Assembly: GCA_052315315.1 (NCBI GenBank)
Contig: JBLSDE010000041.1
Coordinates: forward strand, 1 to 12,359
Length of the DNA stretch: 12,359 nt
DNA from: Cuniculiplasma sp052315315
Lineage (GTDB): Archaea; Thermoplasmatota; Thermoplasmata; Thermoplasmatales; Thermoplasmataceae
Reading direction: 5' to 3'
The notes under the pieces are model-generated. The model saw only the letters and a list, made by a program, of their open reading frames with translations, did not search any database and was not told the origin of the DNA. A program made the translations under genes and the position numbers. Shown here in pieces: positions 1 through 6,825 of this stretch; within the stretch, counting starts at the first letter, position 1, and each line of letters starts with the position of its first letter.

Positions 1-1
1 A

Positions 2-115
2 TCATCCATCCGCACAATAGAAGATAGCCTGAATGAACTCAGGAATGTTAAGATGGAGAGGCGAAAGAGAAACAGCACCGAAGGAAAAATAAATAAATCG
101 GATGCAATTACATGA
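2..115 (+). CDS. C-terminal end of an unidentified protein (partial)
   Basis: The frame beginning at base 2 is open from the window edge to a TGA at 113-115 and encodes 37 residues. They are highly charged and helix-like (ending in a Lys/Arg/Ser/Thr-rich tail), as in a solvent-exposed coiled-coil or disordered C-terminus. The gene converges on the regulator that ends at 174, and a T-run follows 12 nt after the stop. No family can be assigned from this piece, and a chance open frame is not excluded. Confidence 0.5.
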   Translation, partial: SSIRTIEDSLNELRNVKMERRKRNSTEGKINKSDAIT

Positions 116-127
116 ATGTCATTGAAC

Positions 128-133
128 TTTTTT
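128..133 (+). terminator. T-run terminator after the partial plus-strand gene
   Basis: Six consecutive T residues lie 12 nt after the stop codon at 115, in a short gap between converging genes. Archaeal RNA polymerase terminates at such U-runs without needing a hairpin. Confidence 0.4.
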
Positions 134-151
134 CATAGAAGTATGACAATA

Positions 152-163
152 TTCAAATTTGAA
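152..163. promoter_or_regulatory. TTCAAATTTGAA palindrome downstream of the regulator gene
   Basis: This is a perfect 12-bp palindrome, 10 bp beyond the regulator stop codon. It resembles the palindrome in front of the ABC operon at 2828-2842 (same TTCAAA/TTTGAA arms, one base less in the centre). It could be a second binding site for the same regulator, or chance in AT-rich DNA. Confidence 0.25.
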
Positions 164-173
164 GAGAATAGGC

Positions 174-524
174 TTAGCTCTCACTGAAAATCAACTTCAT
201 CAATTCTGCATAAGTTGCATATGCTTCTCTTCCCCTATCGGTGATTGATACAGAGATGCCTGGACCCTTCCTCCTGAGAACAGTTTTTACTGATACCATA
301 CCACTCTCCTCAAGCTTTTCCAGATGGTTGCTAAGGCTACCTTTCCCGCAGGAGGTTACTGCCATCAACTCCTTGAGGCTCATCTTACCATTGATCGCAA
401 GTGATATCAGGATTATGAGCCTTGCAGTGGATTTCATAACGGGTTCCTTAAGATTCTCTCCCAGTCTCTCAAGGAGCTGTGATACCCTTTCATCACCCTC
501 CCTATCTCCACTCAAATCAATCAA
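174..524 (-). CDS. Winged-helix transcriptional regulator (HTH_34-like)
   Basis: The 116-residue protein has a winged helix-turn-helix at about residues 32-105. Residues 32-46 (STARLIILISLAING) form helix 1, a recognition helix lies around 59-76 (CGKGSLSNHLEKLEESG), and a basic wing carries RRKGPG at 84-89. A short C-terminal helix (REAYATYAELMKLI) would suit dimerisation. The layout matches the MarR/ArsR-like HTH_34 group of small archaeal regulators. It is the last gene of the ABC operon and its ATG overlaps the end of the preceding gene by 8 bp, so it is probably translated with that gene. By analogy with other regulator-ABC operons it may control its own operon, with the palindrome at 2828-2842 as candidate operator; that link is inference. 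No ligand-binding domain is visible. Confidence 0.85.
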   Translation of the reverse strand: MIDLSGDREGDERVSQLLERLGENLKEPVMKSTARLIILISLAINGKMSLKELMAVTSCGKGSLSNHLEKLEESGMVSVKTVLRRKGPGISVSITDRGREAYATYAELMKLIFSES

Positions 525-1197
525 CCCTTAAATGTTCCGCTGTTTCTTTCATCATTTTATTGTAATCCCTGAGAGATATGTAGCCTGAAATGAACCAACA
601 CCCTGAAGCTATAATCCAGATGAAGCCGTATAATGTGTAACCATATCCAAGGAAAGAAGATAATGTGCTTAACGCAACGCTGAAAAGAAAACTTCCGGAA
701 GACAGGTAACCTTCAAAAGGGATTTCTCCCATGTCTTTCTTCATCCCCTTGAATATGCCAGTATAAATGAGCAAGAAGATAATGAATAGTCCAATGAGCC
801 CTATAGGGTATCCCAGGATACCAGATGCAATCAACAGGATCATGATGAAAAGCAGGACATTTATGAATATGGTGGCAATCTTGTTTCCTATCCCTTCCTC
901 AACAAAGCCAGTGCTCAATTTTCCCAGGGCTCTTGCTCTCTTAAAGAGAGATGTAGTAACATACATGGCCATGAAGAATATGGCTCCATAGACTACCAAA
1001 TATAGAATTATCTGAATTGTCTGGTTTCTTATGCCAGCAATTGGGATATAAATGGTGTCAAATAAAGCAATTGAAATTGCCCATACTATATAGTATAAAC
1101 CCCATGTTTTCTTTAGGATCTTCCTATCCAGCCTGACAGCCTCCATGGTGACCATTCTTATTTTGTCAATCGCCTGATCCAGCTCAGAATCGGTCAC
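517..1197 (-). CDS. Six-helix membrane protein of the ABC operon, function unknown
   Basis: This 226-residue protein opens with a soluble, charged stretch (1-30) and has about six predicted membrane segments, near residues 33-50, 61-81, 107-126, 129-149, 164-182 and 186-207. A short charged cytoplasmic tail follows. I recognise no catalytic motif or named family. It overlaps the permease gene upstream by 4 bp (ATGA) and the regulator gene downstream by 8 bp, so it belongs to the same transcription unit. Its place between permease and regulator suggests an accessory membrane subunit or a second membrane partner of the ABC transporter, which is inferred from position only. Confidence 0.8.
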   Translation of the reverse strand: MTDSELDQAIDKIRMVTMEAVRLDRKILKKTWGLYYIVWAISIALFDTIYIPIAGIRNQTIQIILYLVVYGAIFFMAMYVTTSLFKRARALGKLSTGFVEEGIGNKIATIFINVLLFIMILLIASGILGYPIGLIGLFIIFLLIYTGIFKGMKKDMGEIPFEGYLSSGSFLFSVALSTLSSFLGYGYTLYGFIWIIASGCWFISGYISLRDYNKMMKETAEHLRVD

Positions 1198-2000
1198 ACT
1201 CTTCTGGCCTCCTCAATAGATCTGGCCTTTATCTTCTTCACTAGTATCATGTTCAGTACTAGCAATACAAGTATCCATATAAAAATGGACGTCAGTAGCA
1301 GATAGCCATTTACGTTCCCACCAGAAACGGTTACAAGATTAAGCGGTAATTCCCTGCCATAGAATGCCTGAAGGAATAACCTCAATATTGCAGTAAAGGG
1401 TGAACCATAGACTATATACAGTGGCAATCCTACATCAAGTGCACTCAATCCGAACAGATATGAGAGCAGTTGTGGGAGCATCATTAAAAAGGATATATTT
1501 TTCAATCCAATATAATTGTTCGCTGCAATAACAAGAAACACGGCAAGAAGAAACATGAAAACTCCAGTGAGTACAAACAGTCCCACTGTTTCCGGTATCT
1601 CTATTGGATAGATCATATATCCAGCCCGCATACTGAAAACGACTATTATGAGTGCCGTAAGAACACTTCCCACAATTAGATTTACCACTGCGCTGGATGC
1701 CATGAGGTTGTAAATGTAGTTAAATGGTTTCAGGGCTGTGTACTTGAATGAATATATGAGAGATGAATTTGCATAGTATACTGAATATGCCACAGAGGTG
1801 CTTAGAACAGAGCCTGCTATGAGCCCGATAAATGCAAACCATCCTGACGTGTATTCCAGGCTGCTGTTATGTGTGGAAAAACTGGAGGAACCATCAAGGA
1901 AATAAGCTCCCATCACAATCCAGAAAAACATGAATCCTATGGACCATCCCAGAAGAGACTTGTTTGTGAGAAGGCTTTTTGTGTAATATCTGCCTATCAT
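1194..2000 (-). CDS. ABC-2-type transporter permease
   Basis: This 268-residue integral membrane protein has about six predicted helices, near residues 16-35, 52-76, 100-123, 138-160, 170-192 and 234-256, with a basic C-terminus. A membrane subunit of this size and topology directly after a stand-alone ATPase fits the ABC-2 exporter-type permeases. Its start overlaps the ATPase stop by 4 bp (ATGA) and its own end overlaps the next gene by 4 bp. The substrate cannot be read from sequence; small ABC-2 systems of this kind often export peptides, lipids or toxic compounds. The permease call rests mainly on topology and neighbourhood. Confidence 0.78.
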   Translation of the reverse strand: MIGRYYTKSLLTNKSLLGWSIGFMFFWIVMGAYFLDGSSSFSTHNSSLEYTSGWFAFIGLIAGSVLSTSVAYSVYYANSSLIYSFKYTALKPFNYIYNLMASSAVVNLIVGSVLTALIIVVFSMRAGYMIYPIEIPETVGLFVLTGVFMFLLAVFLVIAANNYIGLKNISFLMMLPQLLSYLFGLSALDVGLPLYIVYGSPFTAILRLFLQAFYGRELPLNLVTVSGGNVNGYLLLTSIFIWILVLLVLNMILVKKIKARSIEEARRV

Positions 2001-2788
2001 AGTGCCACCTCGTCAAATATGGAATTCAGGTTGCTGACAGATGCTATATGGACATCCCCTTTCCCAAGAGTTATTGAGAATTTTCCAAGATCTGATTCAA
2101 TGAGACCCATGTTACCTGGCACATCTCCCTTTGATACATAGAGGTCCTTAAGCATATTAGCGTTGAATTTACCATATACGTGGCCGTCCAGGATGAAATA
2201 AAGAGACCAGCCTTCCAGGTAATTGACCAGATTCAGTTCATGGGTGTTCAAAAATATATCTGCTTTGATGTCCTTCAGCATTCTTATAAGTCTTATCCTC
2301 CTGGACTGGTCAACATTATCAAATGGTTCATCAAGTAGTATAACAGAAGGAGAGAAACTCAAGGCAAGTATATTCCCTACCATCTTCTGCTCTCCTGAGC
2401 TCAGCTGGAATATTTTCTTCTTCAATATGCTTCTAAGCTGAAAATCATCCATCAGCTTGAAGGCATATGACGGATTGCTCTTCTTCAGTTCCGCAAAAAT
2501 TTTAATCAGGTCAGAAATTGTTCCCGAGGTCAATCTATATACTTCTGGAAGATTTGTTGCCAGTCCCAGATATCCCTGAATTTTGCTCACTTCAACATTA
2601 TCAATTGTTACCTCACCTTGGGTTTTTTCAAGGATTCCGAGTAATAACTTTATAACGCTCGTTTTTCCGGATCCGTTTGGCCCGATCATAACTACTTTCT
2701 CAGCGCTCAGTGAAATGTTTACATTATTCAGGGCTGCTCTTCCATCACCATCTGAATAGCGGGCAGTAACGTTCTTCAATTTAATCAT
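1997..2788 (-). CDS. ABC transporter ATP-binding protein
   Basis: The 263-residue protein is a single nucleotide-binding domain with a C-terminal extension. Walker A is GPNGSGKT at 36-43, the signature is LSSGEQ at 129-134, Walker B is VILLDEP at 149-155, the D-loop follows at 157-160 and the H-loop histidine is H183. The signature is LSSGE rather than LSGGQ, and the Q-loop region (about 72-84) has no glutamine at the expected place. Both deviations occur in ABC-2-type ATPases, and the catalytic Glu and His are kept, so the protein should still hydrolyse ATP. It is the first gene of the operon. The ATG at 2788 has a TATA-like element about 26 nt upstream, which fits a leaderless mRNA. Residues beyond about 200 may be a partner-specific tail. 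Confidence 0.93.
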   Translation of the reverse strand: MIKLKNVTARYSDGDGRAALNNVNISLSAEKVVMIGPNGSGKTSVIKLLLGILEKTQGEVTIDNVEVSKIQGYLGLATNLPEVYRLTSGTISDLIKIFAELKKSNPSYAFKLMDDFQLRSILKKKIFQLSSGEQKMVGNILALSFSPSVILLDEPFDNVDQSRRIRLIRMLKDIKADIFLNTHELNLVNYLEGWSLYFILDGHVYGKFNANMLKDLYVSKGDVPGNMGLIESDLGKFSITLGKGDVHIASVSNLNSIFDEVAL

Positions 2789-2809
2789 AAAATGAAATGT
2801 TCAGAGACC

Positions 2810-2819
2810 TATTAAAAAG
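2810..2819 (-). promoter_or_regulatory. TATA box of the ABC operon (leaderless)
   Basis: On the minus strand the sequence CTTTTTAATA is centred about 26 nt before the ATG at 2788. This spacing puts transcription initiation at or next to the start codon. No Shine-Dalgarno sequence lies between them. Confidence 0.6.
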
Positions 2820-2827
2820 ATACAGGA

Positions 2828-2842
2828 GTTCAAAATTTGAAC
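2828..2842. promoter_or_regulatory. Candidate operator GTTCAAAATTTGAAC before the ABC operon
   Basis: This is a perfect inverted repeat with 7-bp arms around one central base. It lies directly upstream of the TATA box of the ABC operon, next to where TFB would contact the BRE. A dimeric winged-helix protein would bind such a site, and the operon ends with a gene for one. Function and regulator assignment are inference. Confidence 0.5.
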
Positions 2843-2883
2843 TAAATCAATTTCGAAAGGAAAAAAAGTGGTTTGAAAATATG

Positions 2884-3802
2884 GTTTTACCAGATGAATA
2901 ATTTGTTGCCTGATGTGATGTGGTTCCTTTATTCTTTGTACCCGGATTGGTATATTCTGGGTACAAGACCGGCATACGAGAATATGCCACCCTCCCTGGG
3001 GAATCTGTTCACGTCACCTGTGCATGAAGACAGAAGGGAAGCGAGGTAGTAATCTATGCCTGGAACAGCCATGAGAAACTTGACGTCCTCGTTATTGCTA
3101 GCCATCTTGCTTATCTCCACGTCAAGAGATTCCTTCTGTCTTTCAGGGAATTCAAGCATGTCCATTATTGTATTCAGAACCAGATCCTTCCGGTTGTTGA
3201 ACCTTATGTTCTTCAATGCTGTTATCCCCTTCTCAGAGAAGCTGTCATTGGATTCAGGCAATGAGGAATGGAGACTCCCCTCTTATGATAGCCTATGATT
3301 GAATTCTTGATTGAAGAGATTTCACTGAACAGTTTCACTTCATGTATAAAGAGATCGCGGAATATTCTTCCGTCCTCAGATAACGTATGGGATTTGGGTA
3401 GCATGCATGTTAGATTTATTTTCGCCAATTTTAAGCTATCCATATTGTCATTCCTCTTCCTTCATCTGATAACCCACAAAAGTTCCCTGTGTTAGCAACA
3501 GTTATATATTCGTATCCAAGCTCCCTAAGTGTTCTGTCCACCACGTATGCTGATCCAGATTCATCAGATGCAATCATTGTTTCCCTTGGCGTCATGGATG
3601 CAAACTCATTGTATCCATCTGCTTTCATATCAATTTTGAAGCTGTCCTTCACCTCTCTCCATCCGGGTAGAGGTATGTCACTGTGCTCCTCTCCTCTCAT
3701 ATGTCTATTCCAACCACTGAACTGTTCATGTTCCTCATATTCCTTCTTTTCCTGTTCATGTTTTCCCTCCCTGCTGCTCTCAGTCAGCATTGAGAGCAGC
3801 AT
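2884..3802 (-). pseudogene. Decayed IS110-type transposase
   Basis: Three overlapping frames together give one IS110-like protein. The first (3802 to 3431) holds the ASDESGSAYVVDRTLRELGY block, the second (3443 to 3222) has MDSLKLAK and MLPKSHTLSEDGRIFRDL, and the third (3261 to 2929) has VPGIDYYLASLLSS and GDVNRFP. These are the end of the DEDD-type domain, the linker helices and the Transposase_20 region of IS110-family enzymes. After a TAA the last frame continues with RNHITSGNKLFIW, matching the usual C-terminal region in weakened form. At least two frameshifts (near 3431-3443 and 3222-3261) and a nonsense codon break it. The N-terminal part with the first catalytic Asp is absent or unrecognisable. 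It cannot transpose by itself. It separates the ABC operon from the decayed peptide-modification genes. Confidence 0.85.
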
Positions 3803-3850
3803 AGAATGACTGATCTACAGGAGATTTTACTACTCAGTCACTATCCGAAA

Positions 3851-3860
3851 TCATAAAATA
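3851..3860 (+). promoter_or_regulatory. Possible TATA box of the flavoprotein pseudogene
   Basis: TCATAAAATA would start transcription near 3882. That leaves a short leader containing GGGGG at 3890-3894, 13 nt before the ATG at 3908, which favours this start over the in-frame ATG at 3860. Confidence 0.3.
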
Positions 3861-3907
3861 TGAGACATCATGTGAGTAATATCAGTAAAGGGGGAATCTA
3901 CTATAAG

Positions 3908-4527
3908 ATGAATGGTAAGAAACCGCCCAAGAATATCGAGTACTATAGTCCAGAAAACAAAGGAATAGAGCGTCCTTGCAAAAAACTACTGATTGGAATC
4001 ACAGGATCGGTGGGCGCGATAGCAATGCCACAATAAATTAGGACCCTTAAATCAGCATTTGCAGAAGAGATTCAAATCATGATGTTGTATTCGGCGAAAA
4101 AATTTGTGAAACCATATGCGCTTGATTTGATGTCAGGCAATTATACTTTCACACATAGTTTCGAAAAATACAATGGTATCAAGGTACCACATATCGAACT
4201 GACAAAAGGAGTTGACTTCTCTTTCTAATTATGCATGCGACTGCGAATATAGTTGGAAAAGCGGCTCATGGTATCTGTGATGATCTCATATCTACAAGTA
4301 TAGTATCTTGTCAAGCACCAATTGTTTTTGTTCCTTCGATGAACGAGATTATGTGGAGGAACAAAGTTGTTCAAGAAAATATAAGCAAAATTCGATCCCA
4401 GGGTCATTACCTTATTGAGCCCACCACAGGATATGAAGTGAGCAGTATGGCAAAGTCATATGGTGCGATGCCTCCAATAAGACAAATAATAGAATACCTG
4501 ATAAATGTACTCGCTTCTAAAAAGTAG
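3908..4527 (+). pseudogene. Broken HFCD flavoprotein (EpiD-like cysteine decarboxylase family)
   Basis: Reading across lesions gives an FMN-dependent HFCD-family protein of about 205 residues. The first part has KKLLIGITGSVGAI (the N-terminal FMN loop) and PHIELTKG, whose His aligns with the catalytic His of EpiD. After a frameshift it continues with ATANIVGKAAHGICDDL and PSMNEIMW. The last is the PxMNxxMW motif that recognises substrate in EpiD/MrsD and in phosphopantothenoylcysteine decarboxylases. Lesions are a TAA at 4034-4036, a frame change between about 4212 and 4230, and His where the PASANT-type motif should begin with Pro. There is no CoaB domain, so it is a stand-alone decarboxylase and not CoaBC. 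Stand-alone members oxidatively decarboxylate the C-terminal Cys of lanthipeptides and related peptides; a UbiX-like or CoaC-like role is less likely but possible. It converges on the MFS gene, 28 bp away. Confidence 0.85.
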
Positions 4528-4555
4528 ACCTTCTTATTCACATAGCCTTGGTAAG

Positions 4556-5785
4556 TCATTTAATACGTCTTACACTGGGTAGGACGACCATCAATGCACC
4601 GACAACGGCTATCCCGGTGCCAGATATCAGGTAATCATAACGGATTCCCAAAAAAGAAATCAGGATCCAGCCAGCTATCATTCCTGCTGGGCTCATAATA
4701 TAGGAGAAGCCCTGATCTATTGTCAGGACTCTGCCAAGGAAATCATGCGGTACTATTCTCTGCAGCCCTGACATTTCGCTCACAACTGCCAACGCCAGCA
4801 GGAATCCTATGATGCTGAATGCAAGCACAGAAATGATTAGGTTGTTCATTAAGGCGATTATTAGAACTGCGGCTCCAACTGAGATTGCGCTGACCGCGGT
4901 CCAAAAGCCAAAACTTATGTCCGTCTTGAGATGTGAAACAGCCAGTCCACCGATTATCCCACCCGCTGAGGCTCCGCCAACGATCAGCCCGTAGTAAAAG
5001 GAGGAGGCATGAAGTGCAGAAGTTGAGAATACAACTATGAAGTTCTGGTATGAGGCGATGAAAAAATTGACTATCAAAGAAAACCCAAGAAGCAGCAGGA
5101 GCCCCCTGTTCTGCATTATATATCGCAGCCCTTCCCTGAACTGTTGCCAAAATTTTGGTTCGTTCTTGGGTTGAACGTCAACGTTCTTCATGCGGCCCGG
5201 CTCGGCGATGAAACTCAGTATCATGGCTGAAATCATGTAGGTAGCTATGTTTACCTCAAGCGGAATGGATGTTCCGTAAAATGCAATGAGTGCACCGCCC
5301 ACAATGCTACCCAGCATAGCCGATGCCTGTTCAGTGGAACCAAGCAACCCTGTTGCATTTGCAAGCGTTTCGTTCCTGACTATTGTTGGAATTATGGCTC
5401 GTGAAGCAGGGACGAACGAAGAGAAGAACATGGAAATTACTGTCACCCCTATCAGAAGAAGGAACAGATTGAAACCAAAGACGGTTGAGCCCAGGATAAT
5501 TATGGCAAGCCCGGCTGAACGACCTAGGTCACTCATAATCATCAGTTTCTTTCTACTCCACCTATCAATCAGTGAAGTAAACAGGAAACTGGAAGCCGAT
5601 CTGCTCAGGTATAGCGTCACACCAACGAGGGCAACGACCAGGGCAGACTTCGTTGATGCATATGCAAGCCAGAGTATCGTGACGTTGCCTATTCCGCCTC
5701 CGAAGAGTGAGTCAGCGCTGGCAGAAAGAATGAGAAGGTAGTTTCTTTCCCTGAGAACTGCACTCCATTTGCTGATGATGCTCAC
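4556..5785 (-). CDS. MFS transporter (MFS_3/EntS-like exporter)
   Basis: The 409-residue protein is full length, with about 12 predicted helices and a cytoplasmic charged loop at 195-230 between the two halves. The loop after helix 2 carries a motif A variant (DRWSRKKLMIMSDLGR, 74-89). Two stretches are typical of the MFS_3 drug/siderophore exporters: VPASRAIIPTIV at 125-136 and GLQRIVPHDFLGRVLT at 340-355. It most likely extrudes a small molecule or peptide by proton antiport. The start is GTG at 5785; no better upstream start exists before an in-frame stop, and AAGGTGAG around it may help initiation. It lies 69 bp downstream of the radical SAM pseudogene on the same strand. It is the only intact gene of that cluster, so it is a plausible exporter of, or immunity factor for, the lost product. 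A generic multidrug role is the alternative. Confidence 0.9.
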   Translation of the reverse strand: MSIISKWSAVLRERNYLLILSASADSLFGGGIGNVTILWLAYASTKSALVVALVGVTLYLSRSASSFLFTSLIDRWSRKKLMIMSDLGRSAGLAIIILGSTVFGFNLFLLLIGVTVISMFFSSFVPASRAIIPTIVRNETLANATGLLGSTEQASAMLGSIVGGALIAFYGTSIPLEVNIATYMISAMILSFIAEPGRMKNVDVQPKNEPKFWQQFREGLRYIMQNRGLLLLLGFSLIVNFFIASYQNFIVVFSTSALHASSFYYGLIVGGASAGGIIGGLAVSHLKTDISFGFWTAVSAISVGAAVLIIALMNNLIISVLAFSIIGFLLALAVVSEMSGLQRIVPHDFLGRVLTIDQGFSYIMSPAGMIAGWILISFLGIRYDYLISGTGIAVVGALMVVLPSVRRIK

Positions 5786-5838
5786 CTTCTTGTTATTAGC
5801 AAGGTAACTGACCCGATGTCTTCATTAGTTCCTTATTT

Positions 5839-5847
5839 GTATTAAAG
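5839..5847 (-). promoter_or_regulatory. Possible TATA box for the MFS gene
   Basis: CTTTAATAC on the minus strand would start transcription near 5817, giving a leader of about 30 nt before the GTG at 5785. An own promoter would explain why the transporter stays usable while the genes upstream decay. Confidence 0.3.
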
Positions 5848-5854
5848 CTTTTTT

Positions 5855-6825
5855 TTAGTAAGGGCAATATAAGTCCATTTTATCACCGCTAACTTGCCCC
5901 CTTACCCACCATCCTAATTTAGAACTATCTATGTTAAGAGACCCATTTTTATTTATTGCCCCCGCTGTATTAGGTTCGTCGTATAGAGCAACTGTACACT
6001 TCCCTATCCTACCGTCTGGTCTTATTACCAAGAAATTTGGCATAGCAGCATAACAAACTTCAAGTCCGCTTTCAGTCTCAGCCTTAGCAACGAATAATCG
6101 ATTGCTTAGGCCTAGTTCATCAATATGGTTTCTAATCCTCTTGTAAATCTTCTCCCTTTCCTTACCTTCTAAAATTGGAAGATTCGCTTCATTTTCCCCC
6201 CTAGACGCTCTAATCCTCGTATGAACAAAATGAATCTTGGATCGTTGCCTATAGTCCGATTATAACGGTCCAAAAAAGAGATCACGCTCTGTTCGTTGCT
6301 GGAGTTAAGGTGCAATCTTATCATCATTGAGAAATCCTGGTTGGTTGAATAGGCTTACCTAATATTTTCCCAAATCTTATCAAATGTTGGCTCATTATTA
6401 ACAAATACACGAAGTTTGTCGTGATGCTCCCTGTTCCCATCAAATTAAATTTGAAACTTGTTAACTTTGAGTTGAAGTTATCTGTCGAAAATCCGTTTAT
6501 CCAATTGGAAGCCATTGGTAGTTATGTTTGACATGATGTTAATATAGGGACTTTTTGGCATGGATTCTAATATGTAGCTCATTATACTTTCAATTATTTG
6601 AAACTCTAGCAACGGTTCCCCTCCAAACCACCCTATCTGGAGAGACCTAAGCTCCGGACCTCGGACTTTGAGAAGATTTTTGATTCCTTCCTCAACCTCA
6701 GGTTTCATAAGGCCAATGTTGAAATCTTCGTAACAATATATGCATCTGAAGTTACACTTCTCGGTAGGCAGTATGATTAAATTCAATTTTTAATTAAGTT
6801 TTGTCTGTTCCAGATCTTTCGTCAT
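5855..6825 (-). pseudogene. Broken radical SAM/SPASM peptide-maturase-like gene
   Basis: The gene starts at the ATG at 6825, which overlaps the dehydrogenase stop by ATGA. It reads LNLIILPTEKC followed by CNFRCIYCYEDF, the CxxxCxxC [4Fe-4S]/SAM motif. WFGGEPLLEF follows, then SNITTNGF, then FDGNREHHDKLRVF, and MMIRLHLNSS further on. The C-terminal part has GLEVCYAAMPNFLVIRPDGR and IGKCTVALYDEP and ends in YCPY; these Cys residues are those of a SPASM-type domain that binds auxiliary clusters. Lesions on this reading are four in-frame TAA codons (6790-6792, 6478-6480, 6445-6447, 6355-6357) and a frameshift at a run of six G (6196-6201). With these removed it would encode about 320 residues, near full length. 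SPASM enzymes of this type modify side chains of ribosomal peptides (thioether, C-C links, epimers) or activate sulfatases; the neighbours favour peptide modification. Confidence 0.88.

Noticed and set aside
4743..5150. A 135-codon minus-strand frame inside the MFS gene.
   Set aside because: It is in an alternate frame of a clearly conserved transporter, with composition of a shadow ORF. The same holds for the plus-strand frame at 5286-5741.
5796..5825. A nine-codon minus-strand ORF upstream of the MFS gene ends in Cys, which is attractive as a substrate of a cysteine decarboxylase.
   Set aside because: It is far too short for a leader plus core, and its ATG lies upstream of the start site predicted from the TATA box at 5839-5847.
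6324..6515. A 63-codon minus-strand frame overlapping the radical SAM fragments, with a hydrophobic stretch.
   Set aside because: The radical SAM protein reads through the same DNA in another frame with conserved motifs, so this is a shadow.
5855..6825. Four in-frame TAA codons and no TAG/TGA could mean TAA is recoded in this gene.
   Set aside because: The same gene, the regulator gene and the MscS gene end in TAA, the positions would need different residues, and an indel also breaks the frame. Decay explains it.
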